A DNA stretch of 22,791 nt from Candidatus Fermentibacteraceae bacterium (lineage in GTDB: Bacteria > Fermentibacterota > Fermentibacteria > Fermentibacterales > JCC-6). Of the stretch, positions 8,893 through 16,898 are shown one piece after another; the first letter of the stretch is position 1, and every line of letters starts with the position of its first letter. A model generated the notes under the pieces. That model had not been told where the DNA came from. It worked only from the letters and a program-made list of their open reading frames with translations, and did no database searches. Position numbers and translations under genes: made by a program. The DNA lies in assembly GCA_029932015.1 (NCBI GenBank), contig JAOZQW010000003.1, positions 1-22,791 on the forward strand. Reading direction: 5' to 3'.

Positions 8893-10040
8893 GCAGGCCT
8901 GTCCCTCCTGGAAGGATAGCCTTCGTAACCCCGGACGGCTACGCCGCCGCACTTAACACAGACAGTTCGAGGACAGGCGGGGCCGAGACACAGCAGGTCC
9001 GGTTCGCATCCGGTCTCAGGTCGCGCGGATGGAATGCCTGCCTGATAGTTGCGCTCTCCCCTGATGCGGATTCGTCCAGCGACCTGCTTCCCGAGTGGGT
9101 GGAAGTGGCATACCGTCTCAGGGAGCAGAGGAGCAGGCTGGGATACATATACGATTCGCTGAAGCTCTTTGCTGCAATGGCGAAATCGGGAGCCGGGTTA
9201 TTCATACAGAGATGCTCATTCCACGATGCTCCGAGGGTCCGGCTGTTCTCCGGGCTCCTTGGCGCCGGATTCGTCTTCTGGGTCGGAGCTGACTACAATG
9301 TGAACAGGGAATGGCTTTGGTCTAATCTCTCAGCCGTGCGGCGAACGGCCTATCTGGATGCCCTTCAAAAGGCTGATGCTGTCATCTGCCAGACCGAGAG
9401 TCAGAGGAAAGCGCTGAAGGAGAATTTCGGAATACCCTCCATCCTGGTCCCCAATATTGTCGACATCCCCGACAGGGAGACTGCTCTCTCATCCCGGAAA
9501 CCGGAGGCTCGTCCGAGAGCTCTATGGGGAGGCAGGATCAACCGGAACAAGAGACCTGAAGAATTGCTCGAACTGGCGCAGATGACACCTGAATGGGATT
9601 TCCTGGTTGTTGCCCTCAGAGAGAGGGAGCTTGACTCGGAGTACGACGGATTCATTGAGGGCGCTAAAAGGATTAGCAATCTTCGCGTATGCCCTGCTGT
9701 TCCGCATCGCAGATATATGGAGATGACCAGCGACGCGGACATCGTTCTCAACACTTCTCTGATGGAGGGTTTCCCGAACACTCTGCTGGAGGCCTTCGCC
9801 AGGGCAGTGCCTGCCCTTACCCTGGGAATTGATCCCGACGGAGTCATCGAGCGGGAGAGTCTGGGATGGGTTGCCCATTCAACGGAAGAAGCCTCCGGGC
9901 TGATGAAGAGTCTTTGCACGGAGGAGAAGCTCATTCGGGAAGCGGGAGCAAGAGCTCTTGCATATGTGCTGCGCAGTCATTCACCTCAGGTCACAACTGG
10001 CATGCTGGAGTCCCTCCTGGAAGGGCTTCAGGGGCAATGA
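8889..10040 (+). CDS. GT4 family glycosyltransferase
   Basis: This 383-residue GT-B enzyme has a donor/acceptor loop TGGAETQQ at residues 29-36, typical of GT4 enzymes. ADAVICQTESQRKAL near 162-176 ends the N-terminal domain. WGGRINRNKRPEELLELA near 213-230 begins the C-terminal domain. An intact E-x7-E motif (Glu293 in LMEGFPN and Glu301 in LLEAF) follows. GTG at 8889 is the start; a GGGAAGG purine stretch is close upstream, although the spacing is short. The end overlaps the next gene as ATGA. It probably adds one sugar to the lipid-linked repeat unit; sugar specificity cannot be read. Confidence 0.9.
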   Translation: MSRPVPPGRIAFVTPDGYAAALNTDSSRTGGAETQQVRFASGLRSRGWNACLIVALSPDADSSSDLLPEWVEVAYRLREQRSRLGYIYDSLKLFAAMAKSGAGLFIQRCSFHDAPRVRLFSGLLGAGFVFWVGADYNVNREWLWSNLSAVRRTAYLDALQKADAVICQTESQRKALKENFGIPSILVPNIVDIPDRETALSSRKPEARPRALWGGRINRNKRPEELLELAQMTPEWDFLVVALRERELDSEYDGFIEGAKRISNLRVCPAVPHRRYMEMTSDADIVLNTSLMEGFPNTLLEAFARAVPALTLGIDPDGVIERESLGWVAHSTEEASGLMKSLCTEEKLIREAGARALAYVLRSHSPQVTTGMLESLLEGLQGQ

Positions 10041-11179
10041 TCTCCAGCCGAGTGCTGAGGGTAGCTCTGTGTCAGAGGATACTCCCCGATTTCCGTGTCC
10101 CGATCTGGGGCAGGCTCGCAGCAGCTGACGGACTGGATTTGGTCGTCTTTCACGGCAGAGGGAGCGGCGGCGGATCAACCGCGGGATCAGAGAAGGAGGC
10201 TCCATTCGAGACGCGTCTCCTGCCTACAGTACCGCTGGCGACAGGTGAGAAGTACCGTGTTCTTCATCCCGGTCTCATCCCGCGGATACTGTCAGGTGGA
10301 TTCGATGTGGTGATTTCTGAGGGGCTGACATATTTCCCCGGTTCACTACTCCTTGCCCTGGCCTGCAGGATACAGGGAATACCGTTCGTGTTGTACGAGG
10401 CTCCTCCTGTCCACTCGGAATCAGTTGCAAGGCAATATTTTTCCCCTCTGTACCGGCGGCTGGCAACGAGAGTACTGACATACAATTCCGGCGGGGTCGA
10501 GTACTTCACCGGAAAGGGATATCCCAGGGACAGAATAACCTGCGCTCTGAACACTGTGGATACGGAACTCGTGCTACGCAGACTCGGGGAGTTCGCGCCT
10601 CTTAGAAATGATCTTGCAGTCAGTCTCGGACTGGAGGGCTCCTTTGTCGCGGGATATCTCGGCGCTCTGGAGGAGAGGAAGAGACCTGAGATGCTCCTGA
10701 AAAGCGTTCTGGAACTCGCAGCTTCCGGTCTTCCGGTGAAAGCACTATTTGTGGGTGACGGACCTTATCAGGACACTCTGCGGGAGATGGTTCCGGATGA
10801 ACTGGCGAGGAGCGTTGTTTTTGTAGGCAGGCGCATCGATGATGCCGAGAAATACATCCAGCTATTCTCTGTACTTGTACTTCCTTCACAGGGTGGCCTT
10901 GCCGTACCGCATGGACTAACCTGCGGAGTGCCGTGCATCGCCACAGAAGAGGCCGAGGGCTCCGGCATAAGGGACTATATAGAAGACGGTGTGAACGGGT
11001 TTGTCCTTGCGGATGGAGACAGAGACCTGACAGATCTCCTTCGCTCGCTGGCATCCACTCCCACTGAAATGGACCGCCTTCGGGAGGGCGCACTCCATTC
11101 GAGGGATGCTTTCTCGGTCGTCAAGATGGTCTCCGGGATTGAGGAGGCAGTCAAAACCGCTTTCGAGGAGGGGACATGA
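10037..11179 (+). CDS. GT4-like glycosyltransferase with altered E-x7-E region
   Basis: This GT-B enzyme has 380 residues. The N-terminal domain contains DVVISEGLTYFPGSLLLAL and a polytopic-looking but short hydrophobic patch. The C-terminal domain has GYLGALEERKRPEMLL, ALFVGDGPYQDTL, VVFVGRR, and LPSQGGLAVPHGLTCGVPCIAT. At this last site the usual second glutamate is replaced by histidine, a variant seen in a GT4 subgroup of surface-glycan enzymes (GLAxxHxxxxGxPxI), so the protein need not be inactive. The downstream YIEDGVNGF is conventional. ATG 10037 overlaps the preceding stop as ATGA, with AGGGG just upstream. Its own stop overlaps the next ATG, that of the glycosyltransferase relic. 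The sequence upstream of 10037 in this frame lies inside the previous gene and is not coding for this protein. Confidence 0.86.
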   Translation: MISSRVLRVALCQRILPDFRVPIWGRLAAADGLDLVVFHGRGSGGGSTAGSEKEAPFETRLLPTVPLATGEKYRVLHPGLIPRILSGGFDVVISEGLTYFPGSLLLALACRIQGIPFVLYEAPPVHSESVARQYFSPLYRRLATRVLTYNSGGVEYFTGKGYPRDRITCALNTVDTELVLRRLGEFAPLRNDLAVSLGLEGSFVAGYLGALEERKRPEMLLKSVLELAASGLPVKALFVGDGPYQDTLREMVPDELARSVVFVGRRIDDAEKYIQLFSVLVLPSQGGLAVPHGLTCGVPCIATEEAEGSGIRDYIEDGVNGFVLADGDRDLTDLLRSLASTPTEMDRLREGALHSRDAFSVVKMVSGIEEAVKTAFEEGT

Positions 11180-11354
11180 GGCTCCTCTTCGTAGTTACAT
11201 GGCTTCATCCCCGGGGATGGGGCAGCAGGCATGCATTTACGGTCGCTGAAGGGCTGGAGGAACCGGACCATCACATGATTGGGATTCCATAGTGCAGGAT
11301 AATATTGAGCTAAGGACTGTATTCGAGATCGGAAGGGGCCGCCGAAGAAGATGA
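11176..11354 (+). pseudogene. Internally deleted glycosyltransferase relic
   Basis: ATG at 11176 overlaps the previous stop as ATGA and has GAGGAGGGG upstream, an excellent start. It encodes MRLLFVVTWLHPRGWGSRHA followed by FTVAEGLEEPD, which looks like the first strand, glycine loop and helix of a GT4 enzyme, but ends at TAG 11290-11292 after 38 residues. In the alternative frame an open stretch runs to TGA 11352-11354 and reads HDWDSIVQDNIELRTVFEIG, like the C-terminal helix of many GT4 proteins. That TGA overlaps the next gene's ATG, the same junction type used elsewhere in the operon. The simplest reading is an originally complete glycosyltransferase gene that lost about 1 kb internally with a frame change. 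A functional 38-residue peptide is the alternative. Confidence 0.6.
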
Positions 11355-11833
11355 GTGCCTTGTTCTCTCTCTATAAACGACTCGTCAAGATGATCACAGT
11401 CCACCTGCCCAGTTGGAGATTGCGTGTCTGCCTGCTGAGATCAGCCGGCTACAGTATAGGCAATGAAACATACGTAGGCGAGGAACTACTCATAATCGAT
11501 GAACCCGGTGACAGGAGGATGGTAATACTCGGAGACAGAGTGTCGGTAGCTCCAAGAGTGACGCTGGTAACCTCCTCCTATGCCAATTTCTCGAAGATCC
11601 GGATGACTGCAGGTGAAAAACACGAGGAAGTGGTCATTGAGGATGATGCCTGGCTCGGTACCGGCGTGATAGTGCTTCCCGGTATCCGTATCGGCGCGCG
11701 TTCAGTGGTCGCCGCTGGTGCTGTGGTCACGAAGGATGTTGCTCCAGGAATGATCGTTGCTGGCATACCTGCGAGAGAAGTAGGAACCGTTGTTCCCTCA
11801 CAGGAGGAGGTTTCGTTTGCCCCCACTGTCTGA
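11351..11833 (+). CDS. Hexapeptide-repeat O-acetyltransferase
   Basis: This 160-residue left-handed beta-helix acetyltransferase follows a short basic N-terminal helix (LYKRLVKMITVHLPSWRLRV). Repeats include IGNETYVGEELLI, LGDRVSVAPRVTLVTSSYANF, IEDDAWLGTGVIVLPGIRIG and the closing VVAAGAVVTKDV...IVAGIPAREVG. These are the acyl-CoA and trimer-interface segments of the family. The usual catalytic DxxH segment is represented by SSYANF, with no clear histidine, so catalytic competence deserves caution. ATG 11351 overlaps the stop of the glycosyltransferase relic. A second acetyltransferase in the same operon (8133-8750) suggests two acetylation sites, or divergence of a duplicate. Confidence 0.84.
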   Translation: MSALFSLYKRLVKMITVHLPSWRLRVCLLRSAGYSIGNETYVGEELLIIDEPGDRRMVILGDRVSVAPRVTLVTSSYANFSKIRMTAGEKHEEVVIEDDAWLGTGVIVLPGIRIGARSVVAAGAVVTKDVAPGMIVAGIPAREVGTVVPSQEEVSFAPTV

Positions 11834-11879
11834 GCAGTGTATGTAATTCCCAACTGATATCAGAGAGCTTGGAGGATAC

Positions 11880-13649
11880 GTGAGCGGACCTCAGATACTC
11901 GTAACCTGTGTACTCGGAGCGGTAATAATCCTTCTGTACTCCAGGCGGATTTCCACTCCGGTGGTCTTTATCGCCGCTGCCGCATTTCTTACCGCGATGG
12001 GCATTATTACCCCAGCCGAGGCGCTTGCCGGCTTCGGGAACGATGCTCTGGCCGTGATGCTGATGCTCATCACTCTCAGCGAGATAATACGAAGGACAGG
12101 TATACTGGAGTGGCTTTTCGGTCGCAGGATCCGTCCCTCATCGCGATACAGACCCTTCCTCGGGCAGATGATGCCTTTCGTGGCGGGGAGTTCCGCCTTC
12201 ATGAACAACACCCCGATAGTTGCGATGCTGATACCGTTTGTCGGGGATTGGGGAAAGCGAAACGGCGTCCCTGCGTCCAAGCTGCTCATGCCGCTGTCCT
12301 GGGCAGCCATACTTGGTGGAATGGTTACTCTTGTTGGGACATCGACCAACCTGATAGTCAACAGCCTTGTGGTGGGCAGCGGCTTCGAGAGGCTCAGCGT
12401 CCTTGATTTCACTCCTGTCGGGCTGATGCTGCTCGCTGCCGGTATGGCGTACATCCTTCTCGGCGGCTGGAAACTGTTTCCAGACAGAAAGGATCCTGTC
12501 ACTACGCTGGAGGAGAGCCCCAGAGAGTATATCGTCGAGGCGCTCGTGAGCGACGACTCTCAGCTGATAGGAAAGACTGTTGAGCAGGCAGGGCTGAGAA
12601 ACCTCGAGGGTCTGTTCCTTGTTGAGATCGCCAGGGATGGGGGAACCATCTCTCCAGTCGCTCCGGAGGAGATCATTTACTCTGGTGATGAACTGCTCCT
12701 TGCGGGGAACACATCTGCAGTCACTCTGCTGCTCAAGGATGATAAAGGGCTCTCTCACTCGGATCACTTCGAGCTTCCCCGTCACGAGAAACTCAGGGTC
12801 GTTGAATGTGTCGTCTCCCCCGGTTCGTCCCTCATCAACCGAAAGATCAGGAACACGGATTTCCGCGGGATCTACGATGCGGCCATACTGGCGGTTCACA
12901 GACAGGGCGGGAGGCTTGCCGGAAAGATAGGAGAGATGCGGCTTCAGCCCGGTGACCTGCTTCTTCTTGTTACAGGCGGAGATTTCGAGAAGCGGTCTGC
13001 CAGGTCCGATGATCTGTACGTCATTTCCATGATACATGAGATACACAACATAGAAGGCAGAAAATCAGTCATCATCCTTGCTTCCAGCTTCCTGTCCATT
13101 CTTCTTGCCGCGATAGGCCTGGTGCCTTTGTTCACATCTCTGCTTATCCTCCTTGCGCTATTCCTGCTGACCGGGGTTCTCTCTCTGTCCGAGCTGAGGA
13201 GCAGTCTCAACCTCAATCTGCTGGCTGTCGCGGCATTTGCGCTCGCTCTCGGCTGTGCAGTCCAGAAGACCGGCCTCGGTGCCGCCTTCTCGTCCGTCGT
13301 GTTAACATCGTTCAGCAGTCTTGGTCCAGTCGGGATGCTGGCGGCAGTCTACCTCGTAACCAATATCCTTGCGGATTTCATCACAACCGCTGCGGCGGCC
13401 TCGATAGTCTTTCCCTTCGCCGCCGCTTCTGCGTCAGCACTGGGGGTGGACGCTACCCCCTTTTTCCTGGCAGTCGCATACGGTGCGGCAGCCAACTTCA
13501 TCACTCCTGTGGGATATCAGACCAACCTCCTTATCTACGGTCCTGGAGGATATCGTTTCTCGGATTTCCTTCGAGCGGGACTGCCGCTCAAACTCCTCTG
13601 CGCGGTGGTTGCCATCGGTGGGTTAGCTCTCGTTTACGGGATGTTCTAA
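11880..13649 (+). CDS. SLC13-family anion permease with two TrkA-C domains
   Basis: This 589-residue transporter has two membrane halves flanking two cytoplasmic RCK_C/TrkA-C domains. The first half includes SSAFMNNTPIVAML near 104-117 and VGTSTNLIVNSL near 152-163, the Ser-Asn-Thr substrate and sodium motif. TrkA-C domains lie at about 214-290 and 303-370 (GDELLLAG and GDLLLLV strands). The second half ends with TPVGYQTNLLIYGPGGY, the paired motif. Members carry sulfate, dicarboxylates or other anions, usually with sodium. The GTG at 11880 has GGAGG four bases upstream. It begins 46 bases after the acetyltransferase with no terminator visible, so it may be cotranscribed. Sulfate uptake is suggested only by the sulfotransferase nearby. 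Confidence 0.88.
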   Translation: MSGPQILVTCVLGAVIILLYSRRISTPVVFIAAAAFLTAMGIITPAEALAGFGNDALAVMLMLITLSEIIRRTGILEWLFGRRIRPSSRYRPFLGQMMPFVAGSSAFMNNTPIVAMLIPFVGDWGKRNGVPASKLLMPLSWAAILGGMVTLVGTSTNLIVNSLVVGSGFERLSVLDFTPVGLMLLAAGMAYILLGGWKLFPDRKDPVTTLEESPREYIVEALVSDDSQLIGKTVEQAGLRNLEGLFLVEIARDGGTISPVAPEEIIYSGDELLLAGNTSAVTLLLKDDKGLSHSDHFELPRHEKLRVVECVVSPGSSLINRKIRNTDFRGIYDAAILAVHRQGGRLAGKIGEMRLQPGDLLLLVTGGDFEKRSARSDDLYVISMIHEIHNIEGRKSVIILASSFLSILLAAIGLVPLFTSLLILLALFLLTGVLSLSELRSSLNLNLLAVAAFALALGCAVQKTGLGAAFSSVVLTSFSSLGPVGMLAAVYLVTNILADFITTAAAASIVFPFAAASASALGVDATPFFLAVAYGAAANFITPVGYQTNLLIYGPGGYRFSDFLRAGLPLKLLCAVVAIGGLALVYGMF

Positions 13650-13679
13650 CCTGCTTCCATGGAACCCTGACCCAGAGAT

Positions 13680-13698
13680 GAGTGTTTCTCGAGCACTC
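13680..13698 (+). terminator. Weak hairpin after the SLC13 gene
   Basis: GAGTGTT pairs with AGCACTC (one G-T pair) around a five-base loop, 30 bases after the SLC13 stop. Only two Ts follow, so it is a poor intrinsic terminator and may not act. Confidence 0.2.
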
Positions 13699-13711
13699 TT
13701 CAGGGCGGAAC

Positions 13712-13740
13712 TTGACGCAGGAGTACATCCAGTCTATGAA
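13712..13740 (+). promoter_or_regulatory. Candidate sigma-70 promoter for the lamin-tail gene
   Basis: TTGACG at 13712-13717 is separated by exactly 17 bases from TATGAA at 13735-13740. The predicted transcript start is near 13747, about 45 bases before the ATG at 13793. It is placed after the end of the SLC13 gene, so it would start a new transcription unit for the lamin-tail, metallo-beta-lactamase and PorV-like genes. Confidence 0.5.
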
Positions 13741-13756
13741 ATAGTATGGAGTACCC

Positions 13757-13770
13757 GCCGCAGAAGCGGC
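13757..13770 (+). repeat. GCCGC-N4-GCGGC palindrome in the lamin-tail leader
   Basis: GCCGC, AGAA, GCGGC form a five-base-pair hairpin, 22 bases before the lamin-tail ATG and just after the predicted transcript start. The same stem with loop AATA occurs at 19688-19701 before the RecJ-like gene. It could be an operator, an RNA hairpin, or chance. Confidence 0.35.
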
Positions 13771-13792
13771 TCTTATTGTATGGAAGGCAAAG

Positions 13793-14389
13793 ATGACGAT
13801 TCTGATATCACTGGCTCTTCTTGGAACCACATTGCCGGTAAGCGATGGGGGGCCATTGGCCAGTGTGGACATCATCCTGAATGAGTTCATGGCTGAGCCG
13901 CTTGCTTCCAGCAGTGAGGAACTGGGCGAGTGGATCGAGCTCTATAACAGATCGGGCGGCTGGATCAATCTATCCGGCTGGTCCATTGAGAATGAACTCG
14001 GACAGACCGTCACGTTCCCGACCTACCTCATCCCCCCGGAGGGATTCTTTGTGTTGGCCGCATGTTCGGATATCTCGATGAACGGCGGACTGTCCCCGGA
14101 TTACTCTTACAACTGCTTCCGTATACAGAATACCGGCAGGCTCATCCTTCGGAACCCATCGAAGACGGTCATCGACGAACTCGTCTATGACAGGAACTGG
14201 CCTGTCTCCACTGGAAGCTCATGTGAGCGCATCAATCCCGGATGGGTCACTAGTCTACCCTCGACCTGGGCTAGAGCCACCGAGACCTATGGCGAAGGAG
14301 ATTATGGTACGCCTGGGCAGATGAACAGCGTTTACGAGAATTCCTTTGCCCAGAACAGCTGGGCTTTCATTAAAGCTTTCGTCCAGTAG
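13793..14389 (+). CDS. Secreted lamin-tail-domain (LTD) protein
   Basis: This 198-residue protein has a hydrophobic leader (MTILISLALLGTTLPV) without the usual basic residues, then a lamin tail domain at about 27-150. Its signatures are ILNEFMAEP, EWIELYNRS, INLSGWSIEN and IPPEGFFVLAA. LTD domains are immunoglobulin-like modules found in secreted bacterial proteins, often beside nuclease or hydrolase domains, and may bind DNA or surfaces. GGAAGG lies about five bases before the ATG. The C-terminal about 45 residues have no recognised domain. The next gene encodes a secreted ComEC-like metallo-beta-lactamase 44 bases on; these two domain types also occur fused in one polypeptide in other bacteria, so the two proteins probably act together. 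Confidence 0.8.
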   Translation: MTILISLALLGTTLPVSDGGPLASVDIILNEFMAEPLASSSEELGEWIELYNRSGGWINLSGWSIENELGQTVTFPTYLIPPEGFFVLAACSDISMNGGLSPDYSYNCFRIQNTGRLILRNPSKTVIDELVYDRNWPVSTGSSCERINPGWVTSLPSTWARATETYGEGDYGTPGQMNSVYENSFAQNSWAFIKAFVQ

Positions 14390-14433
14390 AAAGCCTTGGT
14401 CACCCACTGAAACATTTTCCTGTACTCCTCATC

Positions 14434-15555
14434 ATGCTTGCGCTCACCTGCGTTCAGGCCGATGATGACCCTCTTGTGGTATTCTTCATCGACCCTACAG
14501 CCTACGAATACTGGGGTGACGCCATGCTCGTCTGTACTCCGGGCGGCAGGAATTATGTCATCGACGGTGGACAGCTGGCTTTCGGACCCGACTGGGATTG
14601 CGGCCTCCAGAGGGTGCTGCCCCTGCTTGACAGCCTGGATGTCACATATCTTGACGGGGTTGTGGGCACTCACCCGCACTCGGACCATATCGGTGGATTA
14701 ATTTCAGTCTATGACAGTCTGGAAGTCGGGATAGCTTACGATTCCGGATGGCCATACGGGAGCAGTTGGACCTACCAGCAGTACCTCGAGGCTATCGTCA
14801 GGAACGGATCAGACTATGTGACCCCCAGAATGGGAGACTCACTGGACTGGGGTTCCGAACTCACAGTCGAAGTATTCTATCCAAAGGAGCCGCTGCCTCC
14901 GTCCAGCGCGAACAACTCCTCGATAGTCCTCAGGCTGACTTATGGTGAAATTGCCTTCCTCTTCACAGGTGATCTGGAAACAAATGGAGGAGAGGACGTT
15001 ATCCTTGCCGGAATAGAGGATATTTCCGCAGATATTCTCAAGGTAGGTCATCACGGCTCGGCAAGTTCAACCTGTAACATGTGGCTCTCCGCTGTGGATC
15101 CCACTATTGCGGCCATTTGCGTCGGAGCCGACAATCCCTTCGGACATCCTCATGGCGAAGTAGTCTCGAGACTGCTAGGAAGGGACATCACGATATACAG
15201 AACGGATCGCGACGGTACCTTCTACCTCTCCACCGACGGGGAGGAAGTCTACTTCAACAGCATGCCGCCGACTGGAGGCGGAGGATCTGTGGATCCGGAG
15301 ACATTTTCCGTATTTCCCAGTCCGGCCACAGACACCGCTACATTTGCCTGGGATCCGGCAGATGGGGATCAGGCCTTGATCCGCGTATTCAACCTCAATG
15401 GCGAGCTTGTGCTTGACGTTGATGCAGTGGATGGCAGTTTCCTATGGGACCTTGCGACTTCTGGAGGCAGCCCTGCTGCTCCAGGGCTGTATGCAGCGGT
15501 CTTCTCTACATCGGAGGGAGTGATTTGCACCGAGTACTTCACCATCTCGCGCTGA
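14434..15555 (+). CDS. Secreted ComEC-like metallo-beta-lactamase with C-terminal sorting module
   Basis: The catalytic domain matches the hydrolase domain of ComEC/Rec2. It shows THPHSDHIGGL at residues 79-89 (metal ligands His80, His82, Asp84, His85), NNSSIVLRL, FTGD with Asp180, DILKVGHHGSASS near 200-211 and GHPHGE near 237-242. ComEC hydrolase domains are thought to act on DNA. The channel part of ComEC is absent. After a glycine-rich linker (about 280-286) comes FSVFPSPATDTATF, IRVFNLNGELV and PGLYAAVF, a T9SS type A/FlgD-like sorting module. From ATG 14434 the leader MLALTCVQA is too short for a signal peptide. The frame is open upstream, and CTG 14407 would give LKHFPVLLIMLALTCVQA, a convincing one, so a CTG start is possible. 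The stop lies 31 bases inside the next gene. Confidence 0.82.
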   Translation: MLALTCVQADDDPLVVFFIDPTAYEYWGDAMLVCTPGGRNYVIDGGQLAFGPDWDCGLQRVLPLLDSLDVTYLDGVVGTHPHSDHIGGLISVYDSLEVGIAYDSGWPYGSSWTYQQYLEAIVRNGSDYVTPRMGDSLDWGSELTVEVFYPKEPLPPSSANNSSIVLRLTYGEIAFLFTGDLETNGGEDVILAGIEDISADILKVGHHGSASSTCNMWLSAVDPTIAAICVGADNPFGHPHGEVVSRLLGRDITIYRTDRDGTFYLSTDGEEVYFNSMPPTGGGGSVDPETFSVFPSPATDTATFAWDPADGDQALIRVFNLNGELVLDVDAVDGSFLWDLATSGGSPAAPGLYAAVFSTSEGVICTEYFTISR

Positions 15556-16409
15556 TACTCCTGACGGGGATATGCACCGCAGGTGGAGTCGGCACCGCCG
15601 ACCTTCTGGTGCTGACCTCACCGGGCTTCCCGTCAGTGATGATGATGGGGCCTGCCGGTCGGGCCGCTGCCAGCGGGGCATTCGCTGTATCCTCAAATCC
15701 CGCCATGCTCTCTCCGGGATTCTCAGCTTCCGGCGGAAGATGGAATCTCTCTACCACAGCAGTTTCCCTTGGCGGCGCGGTCTCCCTGGGCGGCAGAGCC
15801 TCCGTGGGAGCTGGCCTCGTCTACCTCGGACGTGGGGGCATCATACGCAGGGATGCAGCCGGTCAGCCGATGGGGGAGTACTCCTTCGGAACAGGATCTA
15901 TCGCTGCGGGAGGATCTCTCCATCTCTCTGATTGGCTTCGAGCAGGTGTATCTGCAGGTCTCTCATGGGAGGATATCGGCGGTGACGCTGAGACAGGGAT
16001 ATCGGTATCACTCGGACTTGCCGGGGAACCAGAGCCGGGTATTCGCGTAGGGCTCAGCCTTACCGGTCTCGGTATCCCACCCCGATGGAAAGGGATCCAC
16101 AAGGACATGCCGACCGTGCTCTCTGCCGGAGGTGAAGCGAATATAGGCAGCGGGTTCTCAGCCTTTGCAGGCGGTGAACTGGGCTTCTTCACTGCGGACA
16201 GCTTCGGAGGTGGACTCAGTCTGAAGGCGAGCGGGTTCCGTCTCTCTGCCGGATATACCTTATCCCCGGGAGAAGATGAACTGTCGGGACTTTTCGGTGG
16301 AATGAGCTACACATACGAGTCCGGAGGCTCCTATACGATGGAGGCGGCCTTCACCCAGCGCGATAATCTTGACTGGCCCATTCTTGCAGGCATATCAGTG
16401 AGTTTCTGA
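15525..16409 (+). CDS. PorV-like outer-membrane beta-barrel protein
   Basis: This 294-residue protein has a signal peptide (HRVLHHLALILLTGICTAGG) and many short alternating amphipathic strands rich in Gly and Ser, ending in aromatic Phe (GISVSF), as expected of a barrel inserted by BAM. The early segment MMMGPAGRAAASGAFAVSSNPAML resembles the conserved start of PorV/PorQ/UPF0164 proteins, which in T9SS bacteria act as barrel partners or cargo shuttles. TTG at 15525 is chosen because GGAGG lies seven bases before it and it gives a basic leader. It overlaps the metallo-beta-lactamase gene, whose product carries a sorting module, so a functional pairing is plausible. The 3' end overlaps the convergent dCMP deaminase gene by 15 bases. 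Exact family is uncertain. Confidence 0.72.
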   Translation: MHRVLHHLALILLTGICTAGGVGTADLLVLTSPGFPSVMMMGPAGRAAASGAFAVSSNPAMLSPGFSASGGRWNLSTTAVSLGGAVSLGGRASVGAGLVYLGRGGIIRRDAAGQPMGEYSFGTGSIAAGGSLHLSDWLRAGVSAGLSWEDIGGDAETGISVSLGLAGEPEPGIRVGLSLTGLGIPPRWKGIHKDMPTVLSAGGEANIGSGFSAFAGGELGFFTADSFGGGLSLKASGFRLSAGYTLSPGEDELSGLFGGMSYTYESGGSYTMEAAFTQRDNLDWPILAGISVSF

Positions 16410-16898
16410 GCCGGAGGTCCCTTCCTTGAATCTGCTTGCCGAGGAGTAGCCCTCCAGGTCGTAGGTAATGACGGTTCCCGGCATCGTTCGCCTGTCAAGA
16501 GTAACTCCCGACTCATCAAAGAATTTTTCTGCAAGCGAGCCCTTGTAGTCCGAGAATACAACTACTCTTACAACCCCGGCAGCCAGTAGCGCTTTGGCAC
16601 AGGTGGTGCAGGGCATGTTCGTGACGTAGGCTGTTGCCCCGTCGATGGAGACACCATGCCTGGCAGCCTGGGCAATGGCGTTCATTTCAGCATGGTTGGT
16701 TCTGACGCAGTGGTTATCGACTATCAGACAGCCGACCTCCTCGCAATGCTCCAGTCCCGGCAGCGAGCCGTTGTAGCCGGTGGAAAGGACATATTTCTCT
16801 TTTACGAGAACGCAGCCGCAGTGCATCCTGGGGCAGGTTGCCCTTTCAGATGCCAGCATGGCGAGTTTCAGGAAATACTCATCCCACGAGGGTCTCAA
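16395..16898 (-). CDS. comEB: ComEB-like deoxycytidylate (dCMP) deaminase
   Basis: This 167-residue zinc enzyme of the cytidine deaminase superfamily converts dCMP to dUMP for dTTP synthesis or salvage. The active site is HAEMNA at 69-74 (His69 ligand, Glu71 general acid-base) and PCTTC at 96-100 (Cys97, Cys100 ligands). The N-terminal RPSWDEYFLKLAMLASERATCPR and STGYNGSLPGLEHC are family signatures. TTG 16898 is chosen because AAGGAG is five bases upstream and it starts exactly where homologues do; the longer open frame to 17135 lies inside the upstream barrel gene. It starts 76 bases after that gene on the same strand, so cotranscription is likely. Its homologue in Bacillus sits between comEA and comEC, though it is not needed for competence there. 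Confidence 0.93.
   Translation of the reverse strand: MRPSWDEYFLKLAMLASERATCPRMHCGCVLVKEKYVLSTGYNGSLPGLEHCEEVGCLIVDNHCVRTNHAEMNAIAQAARHGVSIDGATAYVTNMPCTTCAKALLAAGVVRVVVFSDYKGSLAEKFFDESGVTLDRRTMPGTVITYDLEGYSSASRFKEGTSGSETH

Noticed and set aside
9866..10036. Longer start for the second plus-strand glycosyltransferase
   Set aside because: It would overlap the preceding gene by 175 bases and adds low-complexity sequence; ATG 10037 with ATGA coupling begins at the expected strand.
12138..13046. Long open frame of 302 codons on the minus strand
   Set aside because: It lies wholly inside the SLC13 permease gene, has no recognisable domain and no ribosome-binding site; the plus-strand protein has complete family motifs.
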